64,000 nucleotides of DNA from Mycobacterium sp. GTDB taxonomy: Bacteria > Actinomycetota > Actinomycetes > Mycobacteriales > Mycobacteriaceae. The notes under the pieces were generated by a model, which made no database searches, was not told the origin of the DNA, and saw only the letters and a list, made by a program, of their open reading frames with translations. The stretch lies in contig JACPVR010000029.1 of the NCBI GenBank assembly GCA_016197405.1, positions 1 through 64,000 of the forward strand. Direction: 5' to 3'. Shown here piece by piece: positions 8,466 to 16,852 of this stretch (its first letter is position 1; each line of letters opens with the position of its first letter). Both the position numbers and the translations under genes were made by a program.

Positions 8466-8475
8466 GGGTGCGCGG

Positions 8476-9432
8476 TCAGCAACCATGAAAAACTTTGCGA
8501 TAACTCGTCGGCGACATGCCCAGGCCGCGACGCAGATGGTGACGCAGATTCGCCGCGGTTCCCAGACCGGAGCGCCGGGCCACCTCGTCGACGGGCATAT
8601 CGGCGCGCTCCAGCAGTTCGCGGGCCCGGTCGAGCCGGCGTTCGCGCACCCACACCCCCGGTGGCTGTCCGGTCTCCTCCCGGAATCGGCGGATGAACGT
8701 GCGCGGGCTCATCCCGGCATGCCGGGCCAGCTGCTCGATCGTCAACGACTCGTCCAGGCTGCGCAGTGCCCAGTCCCGCGTAGGCCCGGTCGACGCCGCG
8801 TCGCCCCCGGGTAGCGGCCGCTCGATGAACTGCGCCTGACCGCCCTCCCGCCACGGCGGCACGACGCAGTACCGGGCCACCGAATTGGCCACCTGCGCTC
8901 CGTGGTCGGCGCGAATGATGTGCAGGCACAAGTCGATTCCGGCGGCCAGCCCCGCGGAGGTCAGCACGTCACCGTCGTCGACGAACAACACGTTCTCGTC
9001 GACGGTGACGGTGGGGTGCAGCGCACGCAGGTCGGCGGCGAACTTCCAGTGTGTGGTGGCGCGACGGCCGTCGAGCAGACCCGCAGCCGCCAGCACGAAA
9101 GCGCCGGTGCAGATGGATACCAGCCGGGTGCCCGGCCTGATGTGTGCCAGCGCGGCCGCGGCCTCGCCGGACAGCACGCCGGCGTCACGTGCCGGTGCGA
9201 ACCGGGTGCCCGGTATGACCACGGTGTCGGCGGTCGCCAGCGCCTCTGGACCGGCCTGCGGCACGATGGCGTATCCGTTGGTGGCCTCGACCGGATCGCG
9301 GGTCAGCCCGCAGGTCAGCACGTCATAGAGCCGGTTGCCGTCGGCGTCGGTGGCCGCACCGAAGATCGTCGGCGCGATTGTCGCGTCGAATCCCACGACG
9401 GGCCCCAGCAGCAACACGGCGACACCATGCAT
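8476..9432 (-). CDS. GlxA-family transcriptional regulator (DJ-1/PfpI + AraC HTH)
   Basis: Residues 1-180 form a DJ-1/PfpI-type ligand domain with the nucleophile-elbow-like SICTGAFVLAAAGLL near residue 107; residues about 220-318 carry two AraC helix-turn-helix units (LTIEQLARHAGMSPRTFIRRFREETG and MPVDEVARRSGLGTAANLRHHL). This architecture is that of GlxA-type activators. It is divergent from an MFS gene with only 54 bp between starts, so control of that transporter is the obvious inference. The ligand is unknown. Confidence 0.92.
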   Translation of the reverse strand: MHGVAVLLLGPVVGFDATIAPTIFGAATDADGNRLYDVLTCGLTRDPVEATNGYAIVPQAGPEALATADTVVIPGTRFAPARDAGVLSGEAAAALAHIRPGTRLVSICTGAFVLAAAGLLDGRRATTHWKFAADLRALHPTVTVDENVLFVDDGDVLTSAGLAAGIDLCLHIIRADHGAQVANSVARYCVVPPWREGGQAQFIERPLPGGDAASTGPTRDWALRSLDESLTIEQLARHAGMSPRTFIRRFREETGQPPGVWVRERRLDRARELLERADMPVDEVARRSGLGTAANLRHHLRRGLGMSPTSYRKVFHGC

Positions 9433-9486
9433 GCCGCCAGTCTGGCATGTTTTTCACGAATGTTGTCATTCATGCCACTTTCGCTC

Positions 9487-10809
9487 ATGGCGGTCACCGG
9501 CCAGAGTCGACGTGTGACTGTGACCTCCGGGCAGCCCTCGATGACCCCGGCTCCGGCCGGCCCACGCCTGCACTGGGCCTGGGTGGTGGCATCGGTCAGT
9601 TTCGTCGCAATTCTGGGCGCGGCGGGCTTCCGCTCGGTGCCCGGCGTGATGATGCATCCGCTGCACGAGGAATTCGGCTGGTCGCACGGCACCGTCGGGC
9701 TGGCGATGTCGGTCAACATGACGCTGTTCGGCCTGACCGCACCGTTCGCCGCGGCCCTGATGGACCGCTTCGGCATCCGTCCGGTCCTCACCGTGGCGCT
9801 GACGCTGATCGCCGCAGGCAGCGCGCTGTCGACAACCATGACGGCGAGCTGGCAGCTGGTGTTGCTGTGGGGTGTGCTGGTCGGTGCGGGCACCGGCGCG
9901 ATCTCGATGGGATTCGTCGCGACCATCGCGACCCGCTGGTTCGAAAGCCACCGCGGTGTCGTCACCGGTGTGCTGACGGCGGCCAGCGCCACCGGGCAGC
10001 TGATATTCCTGCCGGTGGTGGCCTCGGTGACCACCCGTCACGGCTGGCGCTGGGCATCGGTGATCGTGGCCGTCGCGGCACTGGCGGTCGTCCCGCTGGT
10101 ACTGGCGTTCATGCGGAACTGGCCGCGGGACAAGGGGATCGGACCTTACGGCAGCCAGCCCGGCGTCGAGACCGACGCCGTCGCACCACCGGGCAGCACT
10201 TTCGGCGCCGCGTTCGGCGGCCTGCTGCTGGGCGCCAAGGTCCCCGCGTTCTGGTTGCTGGCCGCCAGCTTCGCCATCTGCGGTATGACCACCAACGGAC
10301 TCATCGGCACGCATTTCATCCCGGCGGCCAACGACCACGGTATGCCGACCACGGTGGCGGCCGGGCTGCTGGCGACCATCGGCGTGCTCGACGTGGCGGG
10401 CACGGTGTTCTCCGGCTGGCTCACCGACCGGGTAGACGCGCGGCTGCTACTGGTCATCTACTACAGCGGGCGGGGAGTCTCGCTGGCGCTGCTGCCCGCG
10501 CTGCTCTCGCCACAGGCCGAACCGGGTACCTGGGTCTTCATCATCTTCTACGGCCTGGACTGGGTCGCCACCGTGCCTCCCACGATCGCCTTGTGCCGCC
10601 AGTACTTCGGCGCGCGGACACCGGTGGTGTTCGGCTGGATCTTCGCGGCGCATCAGCTCGGGGCCGCGGTGGCCGCCGCCGGCGCGGGGTGGATCCGCGA
10701 TCTGCAGGGCGATTACGACCTGGCGTTCTACCTCGCGGCCGGATTGTGCGGTGTGGCTGCGCTGCTGTGTCTTTCGGTGCGGCCCGCGGTGCGCGCGGCA
10801 TCGGAGTAG
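9487..10809 (+). CDS. MFS transporter, monocarboxylate/OFA-like
   Basis: The protein of about 440 residues has twelve predicted hydrophobic segments, an MFS loop ALMDRFGIRPVLT after helix 2 and a second at WLTDRVDARLL, indicating the two six-helix halves. The sequence resembles the CynX/oxalate-formate group. I chose ATG 9487; GTG codons shortly downstream (about 9513) are alternatives. It is divergent from the GlxA-type regulator, its likely controller. Its 3-prime end overlaps the convergent membrane-protein gene by 82 bp. Confidence 0.85.
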   Translation: MAVTGQSRRVTVTSGQPSMTPAPAGPRLHWAWVVASVSFVAILGAAGFRSVPGVMMHPLHEEFGWSHGTVGLAMSVNMTLFGLTAPFAAALMDRFGIRPVLTVALTLIAAGSALSTTMTASWQLVLLWGVLVGAGTGAISMGFVATIATRWFESHRGVVTGVLTAASATGQLIFLPVVASVTTRHGWRWASVIVAVAALAVVPLVLAFMRNWPRDKGIGPYGSQPGVETDAVAPPGSTFGAAFGGLLLGAKVPAFWLLAASFAICGMTTNGLIGTHFIPAANDHGMPTTVAAGLLATIGVLDVAGTVFSGWLTDRVDARLLLVIYYSGRGVSLALLPALLSPQAEPGTWVFIIFYGLDWVATVPPTIALCRQYFGARTPVVFGWIFAAHQLGAAVAAAGAGWIRDLQGDYDLAFYLAAGLCGVAALLCLSVRPAVRAASE

Positions 10810-11999
10810 CTGATCATCTCGCGCGACAACACCCGGCGCAGCCGCGGCTCACGCGCACAGGCGACCGCGAAAACCGTGAGCAGCACCCACATCAATACCG
10901 AGCTGACGAAAACCAGCGCGAACGCCGCCCACATCCCACCGGTGATCTGTTCCGACGCAGCCTGTTTGGCCCACAGCCGCCAATAGATCATCAGGTTCAC
11001 CGTGAGCCCCACACCGTAGGACAGTGCGAACGAGAACAGATACGGCTTCCAGGTTCCGTCATGCAGCCGTGCCGAAACCGGTTCGTGGCGTAGCGGATAC
11101 ACCACCGAGAGCACATTGCCCACACCGAGCCAGACGAACACCATGGTGATCAGCTGATCGATGAGCGTCACCGGGTTACCACCGTCGGCCACCGTGAGAA
11201 ACCCGATGACCGGTAGCGCCGCGACCGTCACCATCGCGACCAGTGCCAGGTTCTTGGCCACCAGCACCCGCCACAGCCGCTCCCCGTCCGCGAGCCGTCC
11301 ACGCACGCGGCGCGCGTCGAAGCACAACGCATTGGTGCACACCACGCTGCCGACCACCGCGGAGAACAGATAGAGGCTGAGGCGGCCGGCGTCGTCGTAC
11401 CGGGTCAATCCGGTCAGATGGTAGAAGGCGACCAACGACAGGCTCACCGCCAATGTGATCACCAGCCGCAGCAACACCGAGCGCGGCTTCTGCGTCCACA
11501 CGGCACGCAGTTCGGCGCCGGTGCCGCGAGCCAGCCCGCGCAACACGGTGGGCACCGCGGCCGGCGCGTGCCGTCGCGACGGTTCGACATCGGCCACACC
11601 TGCCACACGCACCGCCTGCCACACCGCGAGCACCGCTTCGGCGACCGCCGCCCTGGCCACCCCGACCGCCACCACCGCATCGGCATCGGCGTGTTCGGGC
11701 GCCGATGCGGCGCGGGTCAGTTCCGCGGCGCGGGCGTGTTCTGCGGCGCGGGCACGCCAGGCCGCCGACGCGCCGGTGGCGGCGATATCCCCTCCGACGG
11801 CCCCGCGTGACGTCCGCAGCTGCGCCTGGGCCTCGGCCACCACGGCGGCCAGCGTGCCGGTATCGGCCCATTGCGCCGCCGCGGCCGCGGCGTCGGCGCG
11901 ACGCAGCACCTCGACCAGGGAACGCAGTTCGTCCACGGCAATGCTCAGCGACGCAGAGGAGCCGTCTGCGACATCACCGTTTGCGGCATCAGAGGTCAC
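10728..11999 (-). CDS. Membrane protein of unknown function with Ala-rich N-terminal half
   Basis: The protein has an Ala/Arg-rich soluble N-terminal half (to about residue 165), probably helical, followed by at least six hydrophobic segments (for example VITLAVSLSLVAFYHL and VMWVLLTVFAVACA) and a basic tail. I do not recognise a family. The start is unsure: GTG 11999 gives MTSDAANGDV and a longer GTG start at 12020 is possible. The last 82 bp are antisense to the MFS gene; no earlier stop exists in this frame, so the overlap is real unless the tail is dispensable. Confidence 0.7.
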   Translation of the reverse strand: MTSDAANGDVADGSSASLSIAVDELRSLVEVLRRADAAAAAAQWADTGTLAAVVAEAQAQLRTSRGAVGGDIAATGASAAWRARAAEHARAAELTRAASAPEHADADAVVAVGVARAAVAEAVLAVWQAVRVAGVADVEPSRRHAPAAVPTVLRGLARGTGAELRAVWTQKPRSVLLRLVITLAVSLSLVAFYHLTGLTRYDDAGRLSLYLFSAVVGSVVCTNALCFDARRVRGRLADGERLWRVLVAKNLALVAMVTVAALPVIGFLTVADGGNPVTLIDQLITMVFVWLGVGNVLSVVYPLRHEPVSARLHDGTWKPYLFSFALSYGVGLTVNLMIYWRLWAKQAASEQITGGMWAAFALVFVSSVLMWVLLTVFAVACAREPRLRRVLSREMISYSDAARTAGRTERHSSAATPHNPAAR

Positions 12000-12175
12000 G
12001 CCGATACTGAACCACACCACCGCTGACCAGGCGGTTTTGGGCGCCCTCCGCCGCAGCGCTTAGATTTGACCTGGCTTGATGCGTCCTCGTCGCGTCTCGC
12101 CGACCGGATAAGACACCGCTTGAGTGCGTAACGGCCGACGAAGGCCCGACGACGTATGACGCGAAAGGAGCCGAT

Positions 12176-12919
12176 GTGACGACTCGTATCAAGACCATGG
12201 GTGTGGCCGCAGCGATAGCCGCGATCGCCCTGTCCATCCCCACGGCCGTGACTGCCTACGCCGACGACCCGACACCGGTCCCGGTGCCCGTCGCCAAGGT
12301 GCCGGACCCGCAGGGGCCGGGCTGTGACGCCTACAAGAGCAAGTACCCCACCGGTTCGGGATCGTTCGCGAGCATGGCCACCGTGCCGGCCTCGCAGGCG
12401 ATCGCCAGCAACCCGGATCTGAGCACCTTCAGCGCCGCCATCTCCGGGCAGCTGAACCCCGAGGTCAACTTGATCGGTGTGCTCGACGGTGGCCCGTACA
12501 ACGTCTTCGCGCCGACCAATGACGCGTTCGCCAAGATCGACCCCGCCGCGTTCGATGCGCTCAAGGCCAATCCGGCCGAGCTGACCAGCGTGCTGTTCTA
12601 TCACATGGCGCTGGGCTTCCTGGGCCCCGACGACATCCACGGCAAGCTCACCTCACAGCAGGGTGCTCAGCTGACCGTGACCGGTAAGGGCGGCGATATC
12701 AAGGTCGACGACACCGCCAAGGTGGTCTGCGGCGGTATCCAGGCCGTGGGTGCCAAGATCTACATGATCGACACCGTCCTGAACCCGGGTGACGCACTGC
12801 CGGCCAACGCGACCACCACGACGTCGCCGACCGAGACCAGCAGCACCGAAACCACCAGCACCCAGACACCCGCCCCCGGGGCCCCGGCGCCGTCGGCGAT
12901 CGAGACCCCCGCAGCCTGA
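12176..12919 (+). CDS. Secreted fasciclin (FAS1) domain protein, MPT70-like
   Basis: The 247-residue protein has an N-terminal signal peptide (about residues 1-30, ending in TAVTAYADD) with no lipobox cysteine, then one FAS1 domain at about 65-205 with the H1 motif YNVFAPTNDAFAKI and the H2-like IYMIDTVLNPG, and a Thr/Ser/Pro-rich tail. This is the domain layout of the exported MPT70/MPT83 antigens, though the Thr-rich tail differs. GTG 12176 is chosen because GAAAGGAG lies 5 nt upstream; the preceding ATG at 12174 runs straight into a stop. FAS1 domains mediate adhesion; the target is unknown. Confidence 0.88.
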   Translation: MTTRIKTMGVAAAIAAIALSIPTAVTAYADDPTPVPVPVAKVPDPQGPGCDAYKSKYPTGSGSFASMATVPASQAIASNPDLSTFSAAISGQLNPEVNLIGVLDGGPYNVFAPTNDAFAKIDPAAFDALKANPAELTSVLFYHMALGFLGPDDIHGKLTSQQGAQLTVTGKGGDIKVDDTAKVVCGGIQAVGAKIYMIDTVLNPGDALPANATTTTSPTETSSTETTSTQTPAPGAPAPSAIETPAA

Positions 12920-12924
12920 ACGAC

Positions 12925-12967
12925 TTCGGCGCGCTTTACTGCGGGTATCGCAGGAAAGCTCGCCGAA
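12925..12967. terminator. Bidirectional hairpin terminator
   Basis: Two 19-nt arms (12925-12943 and 12949-12967) pair with two single mismatches around a 5-nt loop, between the convergent fasciclin and acyl-CoA dehydrogenase genes. No long U-tract follows, which is common in actinobacteria. Confidence 0.7.
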
Positions 12968-12975
12968 TCCGTTGT

Positions 12976-14118
12976 CTAGAGGCCCAGATCGCGGCCGATG
13001 ATCTCCTTCATGATCTCGGTGGTGCCACCGTAAATCGTCTGGATGCGCACGTCGACGTAATCGCGCGCCACCTTGTACTCGTTCATGTAGCCGTAGCCGC
13101 CGTGCATCTGCACACAGTTGTCCACGACCCGCTTGCCGAGTTCGGTGCACCACCACTTGGCCTTGGATGCCTGCACCGCGGTCAGCTCACCGTCGACCGC
13201 GGCCCGTAGGCAACGGTCGATGTACTGCTCGGCGATCTCCAGCTCGGTTTCCATCTCTGCCATCACGAACCGGTTGTGCTGGAAACTACCGATCGGCTGC
13301 CCGAATGCCTTGCGGTCCTTGACGTACTGCAAGGTCTCGTCGAACGTGGCCCGCGCACCGGCCACCGCGGCGATCGCGATCGACAACCGCTCGGACGGCA
13401 GGTTGGTCATCAGGTGATAGAACCCTCTGCCTTCCTGACCCAGCAGGTTGGCGTTGGGCACCCGGACGTTGGTGAAGCTCAGCTCGGCGGTGTCGGCGGC
13501 ATGCTGACCCATCTTGTCGAGCTTGCGACCGCGTTCGAAACCCTCCATACCGCGTTCGACGACCAACAACGAGAAGCCCTTGTGCCCGGCCTCGGGATCG
13601 GTGCGCGCCACCACGACGACCAGGTCACTGTTGATACCGGCCGAGATGAATGTCTTGGAGCCGTTGAGGATCCAGTCATCACCGTCGCGCACCGCGGTGG
13701 TCTTGATACCGGCCAGATCGCTGCCCGCTCCGGGCTCGGTCATCGCGATGGCGCCGATGAGCTCACCGCTGATGTAGCCCGGCAGCCAGCGCTGCTTCTG
13801 CTCGTCGTTGGCCAGATGCGCGAAATACGGGCCGACGATGTCGTTCTGCAGGCTCAGGCCCGGCGCGGCAGGCCCGAACTTGGCGAGTTCCTCGACGATC
13901 ACGGCATTGAACCGGAAATCGTCGACGCCGCCGCCGCCGTACTCCTCGGGCAGGTTGAACCCGATCAGGCCGTATTTGCCTGCCGCGACGAAGGCTTCGC
14001 GATCGACGAGGCGCTGGCTCTCCCACTTCTCGACATTGGGTGCGCATTCCTTTTCCAGGAACTGCCGTGTCGTCTCGCGTAACTGTTCGTGCTCGGCCTC
14101 GAAAACCAGACGCTTCAT
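12976..14118 (-). CDS. Acyl-CoA dehydrogenase (FadE-type)
   Basis: The 380-residue flavoprotein catalyses alpha,beta-dehydrogenation of acyl-CoA, the first beta-oxidation step. It has the FAD-binding signatures AMTEPGAGSDLAGI and LNGSKTFISAGINSD, the C-terminal QMHGGYGYMNEY and the catalytic Glu368 in YGGTTEI. Length is typical. ATG 14118 is supported by GGAGAGT just upstream; an N-terminally longer reading is unlikely. It is the last gene of the thiolase-EchA-FadE operon, 22 nt after EchA, so one transcript supplies three of the beta-oxidation steps. Chain-length preference cannot be read from sequence. Confidence 0.93.
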   Translation of the reverse strand: MKRLVFEAEHEQLRETTRQFLEKECAPNVEKWESQRLVDREAFVAAGKYGLIGFNLPEEYGGGGVDDFRFNAVIVEELAKFGPAAPGLSLQNDIVGPYFAHLANDEQKQRWLPGYISGELIGAIAMTEPGAGSDLAGIKTTAVRDGDDWILNGSKTFISAGINSDLVVVVARTDPEAGHKGFSLLVVERGMEGFERGRKLDKMGQHAADTAELSFTNVRVPNANLLGQEGRGFYHLMTNLPSERLSIAIAAVAGARATFDETLQYVKDRKAFGQPIGSFQHNRFVMAEMETELEIAEQYIDRCLRAAVDGELTAVQASKAKWWCTELGKRVVDNCVQMHGGYGYMNEYKVARDYVDVRIQTIYGGTTEIMKEIIGRDLGL

Positions 14119-14140
14119 ACTCTCCGCTTCTCTGCTCGGC

Positions 14141-14938
14141 TCACTTTGCTTTCCATACCGGTTGACGCTTCTCGGCGAAGGCCAACGGCCCTTCCTTGGC
14201 ATCTTCGGAGCGCAGCACCGCGCCCATCTCCCGCATCGTCCTGGACCATCCGGGCTGATCGCCGGTGATCACAGCGTCGTCGACGCCGTAGGCCACCCGC
14301 TTGGTGGCCCAGACTGCCAGCGGTGCGTTCACCGTGATCCGTTCGGCCAGTGCCAGTGCGGCTTCCACGACCGTGCCGTCGGGAACCACCTCGTTGATCA
14401 GACCCCAGCGCAGCGCATCGGCCGACGAGATCGGCTCACCGGTGAACAGCAGTTCCATCGCGACCTTGCGGGGCAGGTGGTCGACGATGCGGAACACTCC
14501 GCCCGCCGCGGCGATCAGTCCGCGTTTGACCTCGGGCAGACCGAATTTGGTGCGCTCCTCGGCGACAACCAGATCACTGGCCAGCGCCAGTTCGGTGCCA
14601 CCGCCCAGGGCCGTGCCGTTGACCGCCGCGATGGTCGGCTTGTCGATGTAGTGCTGGACGTAGCCGGCGAATCCCCACTCGCCGTGCTCGGGGTGGAACA
14701 GATTCTCCCGGCGCGAGATGGCCTTGAGATCGGCTCCGGCACAGAAACCCTGGCCCGCGCCGGTGATGACGACGGCACGCACCTCGGGATCGTTCTGCGC
14801 CCGGTCCAGGCCGTCGCCGAGCGCGGTGCTGACCGCGGCGTTGACGGCGTTGCGAGCCTCGGGCCGGTTCAGGGTTATCAGGGCGACGTTGCCCCGCAGC
14901 TCGTAGAGAGCTGCGGGGGCCGTCACGGCGTCTGTCAC
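14141..14938 (-). CDS. Enoyl-CoA hydratase (EchA)
   Basis: The 265-residue crotonase has both catalytic glutamates: Glu116 in GGGTELA and Glu136 in GLPEVKRGL, with the oxyanion motif GFCAGADLKAI near 64-74. It should hydrate trans-2-enoyl-CoA to 3-hydroxyacyl-CoA. Start GTG 14938 overlaps the thiolase stop as GTGA (4 bp), showing translational coupling. Contrast with the crotonase at 2207, which lacks these residues. Confidence 0.93.
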   Translation of the reverse strand: MTDAVTAPAALYELRGNVALITLNRPEARNAVNAAVSTALGDGLDRAQNDPEVRAVVITGAGQGFCAGADLKAISRRENLFHPEHGEWGFAGYVQHYIDKPTIAAVNGTALGGGTELALASDLVVAEERTKFGLPEVKRGLIAAAGGVFRIVDHLPRKVAMELLFTGEPISSADALRWGLINEVVPDGTVVEAALALAERITVNAPLAVWATKRVAYGVDDAVITGDQPGWSRTMREMGAVLRSEDAKEGPLAFAEKRQPVWKAK

Positions 14939-16080
14939 AGCAGTTCCAGGATGGTGGCGTTGGCCTGCCCGCCACCTTCACACATGGTCTGCAGCCCGTA
15001 GCGAATTCCCTTGTCCCGCATGTGGTACAGCATGGTGGTCATGATTCGGGCGCCCGAACCGCCGAGCGGGTGGCCCAGTGCGATGGCGCCACCGTTGGGG
15101 TTGAGCTTCTTCTCGTCGGCGCCGATTTCCTTGAGCCAGGCCATCGGGACCGGGGCGAACGCCTCGTTGACCTCGAAGACACCGATCTCGTCGAGGCTCA
15201 GGCCCGACTTGGCCAGCGCCTTCTGGGTGGCCGGGATGGGCGCCGAGAGCATCATCACCGGATCGGCACCGGCCAGCGTCGCGGTGTGCACGCGGGCCAG
15301 CGGCTTGAGGCCCAATTCCTTGGCCTTCTCGGCGGTCATGATCAGCAGCGCGGCCGAACCGTCGGAGATCTGCGAGGCGTTGCCTGCGTGGATGACACCG
15401 TCTTCCTTGAACACCGTCTTCAGCCCGGCCAGCGACTCGACGCTGGTGCCGCGGCGGATGCCCTCGTCCTTGAGTACCGGGTTTCCGTCCTGGTCCTTGA
15501 TCGCCACGATCTGGTCGTCGAATGCGCCGGAATCCTGTGCGGCCGCCGCCTTTTCATGCGACCCGGCGGAGAAGCCGTCGAGGTCGGTGCGGGAAAGTCC
15601 CCACTGCTCGGCCATCATCTCGGCGCCGATGCCCTGGTTCGGGGTCTGGGTGTAGCGGCTGCGGAAAGCGTCCGGGTAGGGGTGTCCACCGTTGGCCAGC
15701 GACGAGCCCATCGGGGTGCGCGACATCGACTCCACACCACCGGCGACGACGACGTCGTAATGTCCGGCGACCACACCGGCGGCGGCGAAGTGCACCGACT
15801 GCTGGCTGGAGCCGCACTGGCGGTCGACGGTCACACCGGGGATGGTCTCGGGCCAGCCGGCGGCCAGCACGGCGGTGCGGGCGATATCGAGAGCCTGCTC
15901 GCCGGCCTGCATGACACAGCCCCAGATGACGTCGTCGATGATCTCCGGGTCGACGCCGGCACGGGCGACGAGGCCGTTGAGAACCTGCGCCGAAAGCTCA
16001 CCGGGGTGTACACCGGACAAGCCGCCGTTGCGCTTGCCGATCGGCGAGCGCACTGCCTCCACGATCACGGCTTCTGCCAT
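14935..16080 (-). CDS. Acetyl-CoA acyltransferase (thiolase, FadA-type)
   Basis: The 381-residue thiolase cleaves 3-ketoacyl-CoA. Cys89 in DRQCGSSQQ is the nucleophile; NEAFAPV, GHPLGGSGAR and the C-terminal CEGGGQAN supply the other conserved residues. ATG 16080 is preceded by AAAGGAGT; the longer upstream start lacks support. First gene of the thiolase-EchA-FadE operon. The absence of an adjacent FadB-type 3-hydroxyacyl-CoA dehydrogenase means that step is supplied elsewhere. Confidence 0.94.
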   Translation of the reverse strand: MAEAVIVEAVRSPIGKRNGGLSGVHPGELSAQVLNGLVARAGVDPEIIDDVIWGCVMQAGEQALDIARTAVLAAGWPETIPGVTVDRQCGSSQQSVHFAAAGVVAGHYDVVVAGGVESMSRTPMGSSLANGGHPYPDAFRSRYTQTPNQGIGAEMMAEQWGLSRTDLDGFSAGSHEKAAAAQDSGAFDDQIVAIKDQDGNPVLKDEGIRRGTSVESLAGLKTVFKEDGVIHAGNASQISDGSAALLIMTAEKAKELGLKPLARVHTATLAGADPVMMLSAPIPATQKALAKSGLSLDEIGVFEVNEAFAPVPMAWLKEIGADEKKLNPNGGAIALGHPLGGSGARIMTTMLYHMRDKGIRYGLQTMCEGGGQANATILELL

Positions 16081-16098
16081 GGGTCGACTCCTTTTCTC

Positions 16099-16115
16099 GT
16101 TCAACTGGTTGTTTG
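16099..16115. promoter_or_regulatory. Operator-like dyad before thiolase operon
   Basis: The stretch around 16100-16113 reads TTCAACTGGTTGTT, a dyad with core AACnnGTT matching the KstR consensus TnnAACnnGTTnnA at all but the final base, and also resembling the ACTGGTTGG string at 965-973. It lies 20 nt upstream of the thiolase ATG. Which regulator, if any, binds is unclear. Confidence 0.35.
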
Positions 16116-16176
16116 GTTTTTTCCTTTCGACGTTCATAACACCCGCGGGACCGCAAATGCCAACCGGGTTCTCAGT

Positions 16177-16188
16177 TACCGATCGGTA
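16177..16188. promoter_or_regulatory. Perfect 12-bp palindrome, candidate TetR operator
   Basis: TACCGATCGGTA is a perfect palindrome overlapping the TAGGCT -10 hexamer of the NAD(P)-binding gene at 16202. A repressor bound here would block that promoter. TetR-family operators often have this form; the regulator is not in the window. Confidence 0.5.
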
Positions 16189-16192
16189 GGCT
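16187..16192 (+). promoter_or_regulatory. -10 element, leaderless NAD(P)-binding gene
   Basis: TAGGCT, 9 nt before ATG 16202, no Shine-Dalgarno; overlaps the TACCGATCGGTA palindrome. Confidence 0.5.
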
Positions 16193-16201
16193 CGTCATCA
16201 A

Positions 16202-16849
16202 ATGACACATGTCCTCATCGTCGGCGGCCACGGCAAGGTCGCACTGCACCTGGCGCGCCTGCTCACCGAGCGCGGCGACGCCGTGACCTCGGTGTTCCGG
16301 AATCCTGAACATCGCGACGACGTCGCGGCCACCGGTGCCGAGCCGGTGGTCGCCGATATCGAGAAACTCGACACCGATGCCCTGGCGGCGTGGCTCGCCG
16401 GCCAGGACGCCGTGGTGTTCTCGGCTGGGGCCGGCGGTGGCGACCCGGCCCGTACCTACGCGGTGGACCGCGATGCCGCGATCCGCGTCATCGATGCGGC
16501 CGCGCAGGCCGGTGTCCGCCGCTTCGTGATGGTGTCCTACTTCGGCGCCGGCCCGCAGCACGGCGTGCCCGAGGACAACTCGTTCTTCGCCTACGCGCAG
16601 GCCAAGGCCGCGGCCGACGCCCACCTGCGTGCGACCGATCTGAACTGGACGGTGCTGGGCCCCGGCGGGCTGACCATGGACGCACCGACCGGCCGGATCA
16701 CCGTCGGGCCCGCGGCCGCCAAGGGCACGGTGTCACGCGCCGATGTCGCCGCGGTGGCCGCGGCGGTGCTGGCCGATGACACCACGATCGGGCGCACCAT
16801 CGAATTCAACAACGGCGACACCCCGATCGCCGAGGCGCTGGCCGGCTGA
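16202..16849 (+). CDS. NAD(P)-binding atypical SDR (YwnB/BVR-B-like)
   Basis: The 215-residue protein starts MTHVLIVGGHGKVALHLARLL, a Rossmann nucleotide-binding turn, with SAGAGGGD and RRFVMVSYFGAG segments typical of the small NAD(P)H-binding SDR_a5 group (biliverdin reductase B / YwnB-like). No catalytic YxxxK of classical SDRs is clear, although YAQAK occurs near residue 130. Its promoter overlaps a perfect palindrome, suggesting tight control. It converges on the DUF3556 gene with 3 bp between stops. Confidence 0.8.
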   Translation: MTHVLIVGGHGKVALHLARLLTERGDAVTSVFRNPEHRDDVAATGAEPVVADIEKLDTDALAAWLAGQDAVVFSAGAGGGDPARTYAVDRDAAIRVIDAAAQAGVRRFVMVSYFGAGPQHGVPEDNSFFAYAQAKAAADAHLRATDLNWTVLGPGGLTMDAPTGRITVGPAAAKGTVSRADVAAVAAAVLADDTTIGRTIEFNNGDTPIAEALAG

Positions 16850-16852
16850 ACC

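Noticed and set aside
14119..14202. Longer N-terminus for the acyl-CoA dehydrogenase
   Set aside because: It would overlap the EchA coding end and lacks a ribosome site; GGAGAGT precedes ATG 14118.
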